A stretch of DNA of 17,858 bases from a bacterium (GTDB taxonomy: Bacteria; Ratteibacteria; UBA8468). The position numbers and the translations under genes are program-made. Under the pieces are notes generated by a model. It saw nothing but the letters and a program-made list of their open reading frames with translations, made no database searches and had not been told where the DNA came from. Position 1 is the stretch's first letter. Every line of letters begins with the position of its first letter. Of this stretch, positions 1-7,302 are shown piece after piece. The stretch is taken from contig DAOVGU010000071.1 in the NCBI GenBank assembly GCA_030672255.1, forward strand, positions 1 through 17,858, read 5' to 3'.

Positions 1-201
1 TTCCTTCAATTTCTTCTCTTTGCCAATTTTCTCTATCTTTGGAAGGAGGGGAGGGGTCTCTATTTCTATCCGCACAACTGCATCTTCAGGAGTTTCCACT
101 TTTGGCTTAAATTTAAAAAAGTCCTCAGGTATTCCAAATAACAATAGATGTCCGGTTAAAGAGATAAAAAAGGTAATTTTTATTGGCTTTTCATTCCACA
201 T
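1..201 (-). CDS. tonB: TonB energy transducer, N-terminal part (cut by window edge)
   Basis: The first 67 codons of a TonB-like protein are visible; the rest lies outside the window. The ATG at 201 sits inside the end of exbD, so the two genes overlap by 11 bp and are probably translationally coupled. The protein starts MWNEKPIKIT, followed by a short hydrophobic anchor (about residues 9-24) that contains SLTGH, matching the SxxxH pattern of TonB transmembrane helices. After the anchor comes a Pro/Lys/Glu-rich segment (IETPPLLPKIEKIGKEKK), as expected for the periplasmic linker. TonB family proteins carry proton-motive energy from ExbB/ExbD to outer-membrane receptors; here the natural client is the receptor at 11164-13425. 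The identification rests on the anchor motif, composition and position after exbD, since the C-terminal domain is not seen. Confidence 0.85.
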   Translation of the reverse strand, partial: MWNEKPIKITFFISLTGHLLLFGIPEDFFKFKPKVETPEDAVVRIEIETPPLLPKIEKIGKEKKLKE

Positions 202-604
202 CTTTTCTTGTAGAGATTACTAAACTTTCAGCATTTGCCTGTTTTGCGATATCCATCACTTTGACCGCCAATCCTAAATCTATTTTTTCATCAGCCTTAA
301 TGATTACCGTCTTCTTTTTAGTCTCTTTTATTCTTGCACTTAATTGGCCAAGAAGGTTCTCTAAAGTTACTAATTTGCCATTTAGATATAAGGTATTATC
401 TTTAGCGATAGAGATAATGATATTTTCCTCTGGATGCAACCTCGCTGTGGAAGAATAAGGTAAGATAACCTTTATTCCCGGCTGGCTGATAATAAAGTGA
501 GAGGAGAGCATAAAAAAGATAAGCAACAGAAAAACGACATCTATTAAGGGGGCAATATTTAAATGGGTATAGACCTTTTTCCTTTTCTCAAATTGCACTT
601 CCAT
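191..604 (-). CDS. exbD: ExbD/TolR biopolymer transport protein
   Basis: A 137-residue protein of normal ExbD length. It has a short basic cytoplasmic start (EKRKK), one transmembrane helix (about residues 17-36) and a periplasmic domain ending in VISTRKDVE. The helix carries the conserved motif NIAPLIDVVFLLLIFFML with Asp22 at the position of the proton-conducting Asp of ExbD/TolR. ExbD works with ExbB in the inner membrane to couple the proton gradient to TonB. It lies 71 bp downstream of exbB and overlaps the tonB start, giving exbB-exbD-tonB in one transcriptional direction. ExbD rather than TolR is preferred because a TonB-like gene follows and a TonB-dependent receptor belongs to the same locus. 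The ribosome site upstream of the ATG is weak (TTTAGAGT). Confidence 0.93.
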   Translation of the reverse strand: MEVQFEKRKKVYTHLNIAPLIDVVFLLLIFFMLSSHFIISQPGIKVILPYSSTARLHPEENIIISIAKDNTLYLNGKLVTLENLLGQLSARIKETKKKTVIIKADEKIDLGLAVKVMDIAKQANAESLVISTRKDVE

Positions 605-615
605 ACTCTAAACTA

Positions 616-635
616 ACTTTAGTAGCAATATGCGG
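616..635 (+). repeat. Copy 2 of a 20-bp intergenic repeat (ACTTYAGTAGCAATATGCGG)
   Basis: ACTTTAGTAGCAATATGCGG lies in the 71-bp gap between exbB and exbD, in opposite orientation to the genes. It matches 19 of 20 bases of the copy at 15152-15171. The function is unknown. Confidence 0.6.
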
Positions 636-675
636 GTAGATTAACTTCTCATAAATTACTCACAGCAAATTCCAT

Positions 676-1284
676 TCAGTCTTTATTAAAAAATTCCAGC
701 AGTTCTGAGGCGGCATCCTTCATTCCAGCAGCATAGTCATCAACCCTTCCTTCAAAATAATGATAAGCCACAAGAGTGGGAATGGCTACAGATAGTCCAG
801 CCGCTGTAGTGAGAAGTGCTTCCCATATTCCCCCGGCTAAAACATTGGCATCTACTCGACCACCCAACTCCTGAATCTTCATAAAAGCACGAATCATCCC
901 GACAACTGTACCTAAAAGACCTAAAAGAGGAGTGATATTTCCAATGATAGCCAACCCCCGGAGATGCTTTTCCAGATCTCTTATCTCTTTTGAGCCTGCC
1001 CGGGATAGTATCTTTTCCTGCTCAGAAAGGGTTCTTTTATGATTTTGAATAATACCAAGAGAAAATATTCTTCCGAGAGGTCCTGACGTTTCTTGACATA
1101 ACCTTAATGCTTCATCTCTTTTGTCCCTGACTAAAAGTTCCTTTATCTGAGAAAGAAAACCTGGAATATTGATTCTTACGCGATGCAGATGATAAAACCG
1201 CTCCAAGATAATGGTGATTGAGATTACCGAACATAAAAGAATCGGCCACATCAAAAATCCACCCTTTAAGAAAAAGGAAAACAT
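676..1284 (-). CDS. exbB: ExbB (MotA/TolQ/ExbB proton channel)
   Basis: A 202-residue integral membrane protein with three hydrophobic stretches (about residues 10-30, 110-132 and 155-177). The start (FLKGGFLMWPILLCSVISITIILERFY) and the segment LAIIGNITPLLGLLGTVVGMI followed by IWEALLTTAAGLSVAIPTLVAYHYF are typical of the MotA/TolQ/ExbB family. It should form the proton channel that drives TonB. The ATG at 1284 lacks a clear ribosome site. A second ATG at MWPILL (1251) is preceded by AAGGGTGG at good spacing, but the family usually has the GG-x-MWP segment after a few residues, so the longer form is kept. It follows chlD after a 133-bp gap filled by a hairpin array, so expression relative to chlD may be set there. 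Confidence 0.93.
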   Translation of the reverse strand: MFSFFLKGGFLMWPILLCSVISITIILERFYHLHRVRINIPGFLSQIKELLVRDKRDEALRLCQETSGPLGRIFSLGIIQNHKRTLSEQEKILSRAGSKEIRDLEKHLRGLAIIGNITPLLGLLGTVVGMIRAFMKIQELGGRVDANVLAGGIWEALLTTAAGLSVAIPTLVAYHYFEGRVDDYAAGMKDAASELLEFFNKD

Positions 1285-1310
1285 TTTATTGTACGAAATT
1301 TCAAAGTTTA

Positions 1311-1418
1311 CCCCGTATTTAATACGGGGGATAAATCAGGCAAAGCAAGCTTTGCCACTACATAAAAAAGGTGTAGTGGTCGAGCTTGCTCGACCTGTAG
1401 TTGCCTCATTTATGAGGC
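1311..1418. repeat. Array of five adjacent short palindromes between chlD and exbB
   Basis: Five near-perfect inverted repeats are packed in 108 bp: CCCCGTATT/AATACGGGG (1311-1329), GGCAAAGC/GCTTTGCC (1339-1356), CCACTACA/TGTAGTGG (1355-1379), GGTCGAGC/GCTCGACC (1378-1395) and GCCTCAT/ATGAGGC (1403-1418). Neighbouring stems share their edge bases. The last one touches the chlD stop codon. There is no U-run after any stem, so this does not look like an ordinary intrinsic terminator. It may be a composite of short mobile palindromes, or an RNA element tuning mRNA stability between chlD and exbB. Confidence 0.8.
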
Positions 1419-3400
1419 TATGTTATAGATTCTTTTACTAAATTAGTGAGAATATCCGATCTTATGCTTTCCAGGGAGTGATAGTTCCCATCCAACTCCT
1501 GAGAAAGTTCTTCCAATTTTCCTAAGCGGATGAATCCTATTTCTGTATCGATGACGATCGATTTTATTCCTGAATCTTTTATCATTCTGGCTATTTGTTT
1601 TGCTTCATTAAAAGGGTGGGAATTTCCTTCAATAGCGACATTTGCCTTTCCATCGGAGATAATGACAAGTAAAGGCTTAATATTTTTATCCCTATTTAAC
1701 TCATTACGCAGAACTTCATATCCAAGCAATAATCCCTTTGACAACGGAGTCTTCCCTCCGGTAGGAAGCTCCTCCAATTGCTTCTTTGCCAATTCTACGC
1801 TGGATGTAGGGTTAAGGAGAACTTCGGCTCTTTCTCCTTTAAAGGCTACTAAACCTATTTTATCCCTTTTTTGATAAGCATCTATAAGTAAAGAAAGGAT
1901 TGCTCCCTTTGTTTCAACCATTCTTCTATTTGCTCCCATCGAGCCAGATGAATCAACCACAAAGATTATGGTGTTACCTATCTTTTTTTCTCTTACCTTC
2001 TGCCGGATATCCTGTGGTTCCACAACCATAGCTACTTTGCTATTGTTTTTCCGGTGTATCTGATATGGAGCAGAGGCTCGTAGTGTTGCATCGAAAGCAA
2101 TATCATTAGTTTTACCTTTAGGCAACATACTTCCCACATAACGGCCGGATTTGGTATCGCTTTTGACTTTACTTCTTTTGCCATCTCCTTTCTTTACTTG
2201 TGAATCTTTAGGAAGAGATGTCTTTTTTATTGGATAGGATTCCCCAGTTTCAAATGTCATTTCTGATTCACTATTAGGCTGGGAACTCTGTTCTTGATGC
2301 TGTTCTTTATTGTTTGTCTTCTGGTTTTTTTCTTCTGATTTCTGGTCACTGTTCTCTCGTTTCTCTTTCTTATATTTCTGAATAGACTCCTCCAACTTCT
2401 CTTTATCTACCTTCGGTTCCTGGAAGGGCTTGCGTCTCATTCTGTGAGAAAGGACAAGCTCAGCCGCCTCTTTTACATCATCCTCAGTTACTTGAGTCCT
2501 TTGATGATAAGCACTAATGGTCTGTGCTACTTTTAACATAAAAATATCTGCCCTGTGGCCATCAACCGCCATTTCTATGGCAATGTCAGCAATGAGCTTG
2601 AGAATTTCCTTGCCGTAGGTAACCTTGGAGAATAGTTCTTTAGCCCGAATTATCAACTGGCAGAGTTTCTTTTCTTCTCTTTCCCACTTTTTTTCAAAAC
2701 CATGGGGATCCTTCTCATATTGAATACATCGGAAAATTACCTCAACTCGTGCTTGAGGCTCATCAATACCTTTTACTTCTATGCATAAGCCAAATCTGTC
2801 TAATAACTGTGGCCTGAGTTCCCCTTCTTCCGGATTCATTGTGCCAATGAGAATAAAACTTGCTGGATGAGAATAAGATATACCCTCTCTCTCTACATAA
2901 TTTACCCCCATCGCCGCAGAGTCCAAAAGAACGTCTACCAAATGGTCATCAAGAAGATTTACTTCATCAACATATAAGATACCTCGATTAGCAGAGGCCA
3001 AGATCCCCGGTTCAAAGATCTTCTTACCTTTTTTTATGGCATGTTCGATATTTAATGTGCCAGCAACTCTATCCTCTGTCGCTCCTAAGGGTAAATCTAC
3101 CACTCTCGTCTTTCTCTTAACCACTGGCAGTTTTTCGCCTGTCTCCTGACATTTAATACATTCAGCACACATCTCATTTTTTTGCCGGGGATTACAATTG
3201 AAGGGACAATCCTTTACCACTTCGATCTCGGGCAGAAGATTTGCTAAGGCTCTGGCTGCTGTGGATTTAGCCGTCCCTTTCTGACCGCGAATTAAGACTC
3301 CGCCAAGATTAGGGTTAATGGCATTTAAAATAAGGGCTTTTTTCATCTGCTCCTGCCCTACAATAGCCGTAAACGGGAAGATTACTCGACGAGAACTCAT
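1418..3400 (-). CDS. chlD: Fused AAA+/VWA chelatase subunit (ChlD/BchD type, partner of CobN)
   Basis: A 660-residue protein. The N-terminal AAA+ ATPase has Walker A GQKGTAKST (39-47), a Cys cluster CPFNCNP...CAECIKC (C65, C69, C78, C81, C84), Walker B ILYVDEVNLL (141-150) and DRFGL (201-205). An acidic/Lys/Gln-rich linker spans about 328-420. The C-terminal von Willebrand A domain has an intact MIDAS: DSSGS (483-487), Thr551 and Asp583. Chelatases of the ChlIDH/CobNST class need a large subunit, a VWA medium subunit and an AAA+ small subunit. This gene follows cobN with a 4-bp ATGA overlap, and no separate small subunit lies in the window. The linker holds a phased A_AAA_AAC slippery heptamer (see separate entry) that could give the small subunit by -1 frameshifting. 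The magnesium-chelatase name reflects homology; beside CobN the metal is more likely Co, Ni or Fe. Confidence 0.92.
   Translation of the reverse strand: MSSRRVIFPFTAIVGQEQMKKALILNAINPNLGGVLIRGQKGTAKSTAARALANLLPEIEVVKDCPFNCNPRQKNEMCAECIKCQETGEKLPVVKRKTRVVDLPLGATEDRVAGTLNIEHAIKKGKKIFEPGILASANRGILYVDEVNLLDDHLVDVLLDSAAMGVNYVEREGISYSHPASFILIGTMNPEEGELRPQLLDRFGLCIEVKGIDEPQARVEVIFRCIQYEKDPHGFEKKWEREEKKLCQLIIRAKELFSKVTYGKEILKLIADIAIEMAVDGHRADIFMLKVAQTISAYHQRTQVTEDDVKEAAELVLSHRMRRKPFQEPKVDKEKLEESIQKYKKEKRENSDQKSEEKNQKTNNKEQHQEQSSQPNSESEMTFETGESYPIKKTSLPKDSQVKKGDGKRSKVKSDTKSGRYVGSMLPKGKTNDIAFDATLRASAPYQIHRKNNSKVAMVVEPQDIRQKVREKKIGNTIIFVVDSSGSMGANRRMVETKGAILSLLIDAYQKRDKIGLVAFKGERAEVLLNPTSSVELAKKQLEELPTGGKTPLSKGLLLGYEVLRNELNRDKNIKPLLVIISDGKANVAIEGNSHPFNEAKQIARMIKDSGIKSIVIDTEIGFIRLGKLEELSQELDGNYHSLESIRSDILTNLVKESIT
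2307..2330 (-). promoter_or_regulatory. Candidate -1 programmed frameshift site in chlD
   Basis: On the coding strand the linker reads GAA GAA AAA AAC CAG. The heptamer A AAA AAC (2330-2324) is in exactly the X_XXY_YYZ phase needed for -1 slippage at Lys358-Asn359. After a slip the frame reads CCA GAA GAC AAA CAA TAA, stopping at 2309-2307, which yields a 364-residue protein made of the AAA+ domain only. Frameshifting in chlD to give both chelatase subunits from one gene has been described (Antonov, 2020). I see no strong downstream stem-loop and no Shine-Dalgarno-like stimulator at the usual 10-15 nt upstream, so the efficiency is unknown. Confidence 0.6.
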
Positions 3401-6400
3401 TTTTCTCTCTCGATTAACTTCTGAATTTGTTGGACATTACTATTCCAGCCTTCTACATCGGATGAGGTTAATATATCTATAGAACCACCCTGAAAATCTC
3501 CTTTGATATCTCCCATTCTTTCTTCCAGCCAGCTTTCAATTTCAAGATAAATATCCTTTAGCGCCTGAAGAACTTTAGGGTCAGCATCCCAGAGCTCTCT
3601 TTGATGTGCTTCTAATAGTCTGCGACCAATTTCTTCCAAAGCCCAGGGATTATTTTCTTCAAAGAATTTTCTCATTTCTTCATCAAGAACAAAGGTCTTG
3701 GCAATTTCATCAAATATCCAATCATCTACCTCCCCGGTCGTTGCCTGCCAGCCATAGACCCTGCCAATTCTCTTGGAGATATCGCCGGCCCCTTTATACC
3801 CATGGCGCTTCATCCCCTCAATCCATTTCGGATTAAGTACCTTTGTCCTTACAACTCTGCGAATTTCATCAGCGAGTTCAACCACTTTTAAATGGGAAGG
3901 ATTTCTGGTATCTCCGTAATAATTTTCTATCTTTTTACCAGAGATATGTTTGGCAGCGATTGCCATTCCTCCCTGGACAGAAAAGTAACAGCAACAACTA
4001 AAAAGGTCACTCTCATCAGTACAGGTTTTATTAAAGGTAAGGTCAACCGAAGAGAGTTGATTAATAAGTCTTTGATGTGACTCTTTCCCATAAACTCCTT
4101 TGCCATAGGCATACCCATTCCAGTAAATGAATGTTTCTGATAAATCTTTCTCTTCTTTCCAGGCCGAGGCATATATTGCCAAATTCACGCCGGAGCCATA
4201 TGTTCCCGGTCTGGAAGTAAAAAGCCGTAAGGTCGCATCCCGCCAGTCCTCTTTGGATATCTGATTTTTTCCGCTTACATTCATCTGTTCAAGTACATGC
4301 TTTCTGATGAAGTTATCTTCAATCGATTCAGGAAGAACAGCCACCGCCTGAATTGCTTCGTCCAATAGCTCAATACATCTGGGAAAACAGTCTCTGGTGA
4401 TGCCCGAGACTCTTATTGTAATATCAATCCTCGGTCTTTTCAACTCTTTTAGGGGTATGATTTCGAAACCCTTTACTTTACCGTTATCTTGCCAGGCAGG
4501 TCTTGTCCCGATAAGATAAAGCAACTGGCTCATCTCCTCACCATCGGCATGCATTATATCCGAAGAGAACCAGACCATCGCTAAATTTTCCGGGAACTTA
4601 GCGGTTTTTTCCTTATGTTTTTCAATTAAGGCATCAGCCATTCTCACTCCTACCTTCCAGGCCGCTCTTGTTGGGATTTTCTCCGGGTCGAGGGAATAGA
4701 AATTTCTGCCGGTAGGGAGGACATCCGGTCTACCACGGGTAATAAGACCGGAGGGGCCAGGCTGAATATAGCCTCCTTTGAAACCATGAAAAAGTGATTC
4801 AATTTCTTTTGAGGAGTCTATTCTCCTTGCTATCTCCATCACCTTCTCCTTAAGGGCGGAAAGCAATACTATACTTTTGCTATTCTTAAGATATTCCTTT
4901 AGAGTTTGTTTAGCCAATACTTCTGGAGATTTATCATTCTTTAGAAATTGCTCAATCAGTTTCTTGGAAAAGATGTCCACATCCTTTATTAATTCTCCAT
5001 ATGTCCTTTTGTGCTTAGCAGAAACAGAGGATGGATTCTTCATCGCAAAGTTAAGGTCTTCATCGATAAGATTGAATAGAATTCTCCTACAGGAGATTCC
5101 ATCGCCAAAATCATATCTTAAGATTGAGTGGATGAACTCTACCTTTCTTTTATTTTTAGGATATTCCCCAAAGATATGCATCCCATCCGGGATTTGGGTA
5201 TCGCGAATTTTAGTGATGACTTCATGGCTACGCCTGACTATTTCCTCAAAGGGTAGTTTATTCCCTAACCCTACTTCTTTCTCCAATTTGGCATCCCTAA
5301 TTGTATCTAAAATCTGCTCTTTTAAAACATTTTTTCTGGCGGGATCAAAATCTTTAGCCTGGGCATATTCCCCTAAATACTCTTCGAGTTTCTCTAAATG
5401 TCCATAGAGTCCAGACTCAGCCATCACCGTCTGCATATGGTCTACCAGTGTAGCTGGACCCCGGCGTTTAGCGATTGTTCCCTCAGGAGGATTGTCGCTA
5501 TTGTAGATGTAAAGGTAGGGCAGATTATCAATGGCTAAATCGGGATAACAACTTGCCGAAAGACCAACCGACTTACCTGGCAAAAACTCCTGACTTCCAT
5601 GTGTGCCAACATTGATGAGCATATCGGCACTGAATTTTTTCTCTAAGTAGTGGTAGGTAGCCAAGTACTGATGTGGTGGGGGAATTTCCGGGTCATGTAA
5701 AATTTTGCAAACACGGCCGTCACAGCGGCTACCGGCACAGCCACGCTTTGGCTGGCAGCATATCACCGCATTCCCATATTGAACACCGGTAATAACAATC
5801 TTTCCATTATAAACCATTGCCGCAGGAACACCGTCCTTTTCTTCTCCTGGCGGTTTCCCCCAGCTCTCAGATATTCGCTCTCTCACATTTTGGGGAAAGG
5901 CATCAAACCACTTGATGTATTCTTCCTTATCAAGAAGGGCAAGGGCACCACCCTTTTTTACAATCTCATCCACCGTTGTCCAGCGGAATTCGGAGATTGC
6001 TTTCTTCTCCATAATATTGCTAATGAGTTCCTTGCCATTCTCTGGAAGATTTTCAATTCGGTATCCACTTTTCTTCATCTGTCTCATTATTCTGACCACA
6101 CTCTCCAATACATCAAGTTTGGAGCCACTTCCTATGGATAGTTCCACACCCACGCATGCCGGATTGTTAAGGATAAAGGCAATCTTTCTTTCAGAAGGTT
6201 TTTTCTTTTTAAGTGCAATCCAGTTCTTTATTCTTTTTACCGCTTTTTCTATTCTCTCTTTTATCGGCGTATATCTTATCAGTGTAGTACCTGTTGTTGG
6301 TTCCAATTCTCTCTTCACCGCTCCAATGATAATTGGCTCAATTACCCCCTCAAACTCTGGCATAGCTACTGACCAGCCAACCGAGCCTCCTATCCCGTGA

Positions 6401-7284
6401 TGATCCTTTTCCCATTCCTCTTCGCTCTTATAGTAAGAAATTAGCGGATGAAAGACCGGGACGTCAAGTTTAGTTAATAACTCTATTCCCTGGTTAACTC
6501 TGTCTATTTGGCTATCCTTCTCTTTAGATTCTGAACCAAGAAGAAATGACTGCAAATTTATCAGAGCACCTATTTGAGATTTTCCTCTTTTATCGAAGAA
6601 AAATTCTTTGACAACTGCATAACTCGTTTTGGAATTAAAATCGGTCTTTCCCGCACTATGGGAAAAAGCTGCTAACACATTTAAGTTCTCTTTTTCCAGT
6701 TCGTGAATTAGGGCATCTTCAACCTCTAAGTTTTTATTCACCCAATAACTGCGATAGAAAAGGATTCCCACAGTCGGTCCTTTACGATGAGGATACCAGT
6801 TCAGATAATCTTTGATATTTTTAAAGATACCAGGAGCATCCGGGTGATAAATACCCTCCCAGGCTATCTCCTTTGGAGGTTCCACTTTGATCTTTAATCC
6901 AAATAGCTCCTTGCCAATAAAGTTGAGCATATTACAAAGATTTTCTATCCCGCCAAAGGTCAAATATTGCTGGCAGGCGATCACAATCTTTTTTGCTACA
7001 GTAGAAATGGAAAGCAGTGTCAAATCCGAACTAAGACAAATTATAGGAACGGACTGACCAATCTTTTTTATTTGAGGCTCAATCTCCTCCCAGACCTGAT
7101 TATTGCTGGGATAAAGGAAAAGTATATCTTGATTCTTCAGAATTTTAAGGCACTGAGCTTTTCTATCTTCATCTTCTAAATCATTCATTGACCAGAGCTC
7201 TAACTCTACAAAATCTATAGACTTTGCGGCCTCAACCAGGCTTATAGTCTGGCTGCTTCCCCACATAATAGAACCTATCTTCAT
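3397..7284 (-). CDS. cobN: CobN/BchH-type chelatase large subunit (CobN-like, possibly HmuS-like)
   Basis: A 1295-residue protein of normal CobN length. Family segments include PPPHQYLATY (535-544), VGTHGSQEFLPGK (559-571), AKRRGPATLVDH, GRNFYSLDPEKIPTRAAW, HADGEEMSQLLYLIGTRPAW, RPRIDITIRVSGITRDCFP, GSGVNLA and a C-terminal NPWALEEIGRRLLEA. Just before the HG motif is a cysteine cluster (C509, C510, C516, C521, C526; RGCAGSRCDGRVCKILHDP) that standard aerobic-pathway CobN proteins, as I recall them, lack. CobN inserts cobalt into a corrin ring with ATPase partners; the related HmuS of Bacteroidota haem operons acts on imported haem. No corrin-synthesis genes are visible here, and the gene lies within a TonB/ABC uptake locus, so metal insertion into or removal from an imported tetrapyrrole is plausible. 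A ribosome site GGAAGG precedes the ATG by 7 nt. The substrate is not determined. Confidence 0.9.
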   Translation of the reverse strand: MKIGSIMWGSSQTISLVEAAKSIDFVELELWSMNDLEDEDRKAQCLKILKNQDILFLYPSNNQVWEEIEPQIKKIGQSVPIICLSSDLTLLSISTVAKKIVIACQQYLTFGGIENLCNMLNFIGKELFGLKIKVEPPKEIAWEGIYHPDAPGIFKNIKDYLNWYPHRKGPTVGILFYRSYWVNKNLEVEDALIHELEKENLNVLAAFSHSAGKTDFNSKTSYAVVKEFFFDKRGKSQIGALINLQSFLLGSESKEKDSQIDRVNQGIELLTKLDVPVFHPLISYYKSEEEWEKDHHGIGGSVGWSVAMPEFEGVIEPIIIGAVKRELEPTTGTTLIRYTPIKERIEKAVKRIKNWIALKKKKPSERKIAFILNNPACVGVELSIGSGSKLDVLESVVRIMRQMKKSGYRIENLPENGKELISNIMEKKAISEFRWTTVDEIVKKGGALALLDKEEYIKWFDAFPQNVRERISESWGKPPGEEKDGVPAAMVYNGKIVITGVQYGNAVICCQPKRGCAGSRCDGRVCKILHDPEIPPPHQYLATYHYLEKKFSADMLINVGTHGSQEFLPGKSVGLSASCYPDLAIDNLPYLYIYNSDNPPEGTIAKRRGPATLVDHMQTVMAESGLYGHLEKLEEYLGEYAQAKDFDPARKNVLKEQILDTIRDAKLEKEVGLGNKLPFEEIVRRSHEVITKIRDTQIPDGMHIFGEYPKNKRKVEFIHSILRYDFGDGISCRRILFNLIDEDLNFAMKNPSSVSAKHKRTYGELIKDVDIFSKKLIEQFLKNDKSPEVLAKQTLKEYLKNSKSIVLLSALKEKVMEIARRIDSSKEIESLFHGFKGGYIQPGPSGLITRGRPDVLPTGRNFYSLDPEKIPTRAAWKVGVRMADALIEKHKEKTAKFPENLAMVWFSSDIMHADGEEMSQLLYLIGTRPAWQDNGKVKGFEIIPLKELKRPRIDITIRVSGITRDCFPRCIELLDEAIQAVAVLPESIEDNFIRKHVLEQMNVSGKNQISKEDWRDATLRLFTSRPGTYGSGVNLAIYASAWKEEKDLSETFIYWNGYAYGKGVYGKESHQRLINQLSSVDLTFNKTCTDESDLFSCCCYFSVQGGMAIAAKHISGKKIENYYGDTRNPSHLKVVELADEIRRVVRTKVLNPKWIEGMKRHGYKGAGDISKRIGRVYGWQATTGEVDDWIFDEIAKTFVLDEEMRKFFEENNPWALEEIGRRLLEAHQRELWDADPKVLQALKDIYLEIESWLEERMGDIKGDFQGGSIDILTSSDVEGWNSNVQQIQKLIEREK

Positions 7285-7302
7285 CTGAAAACCTTCCGAA
7301 AT

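Noticed and set aside
1311..1418. Intrinsic terminator after chlD
   Set aside because: Stems are strong but none is followed by a U-run on the transcribed strand, and exbB continues in the same direction.
1311..1418. CRISPR array
   Set aside because: The units are different palindromes, not identical direct repeats with unique spacers, and no cas genes are present.
4877..5407. Long plus-strand frames opposite cobN (also 5912-6400)
   Set aside because: They are antisense shadows of a well-conserved CobN frame and show no family features.
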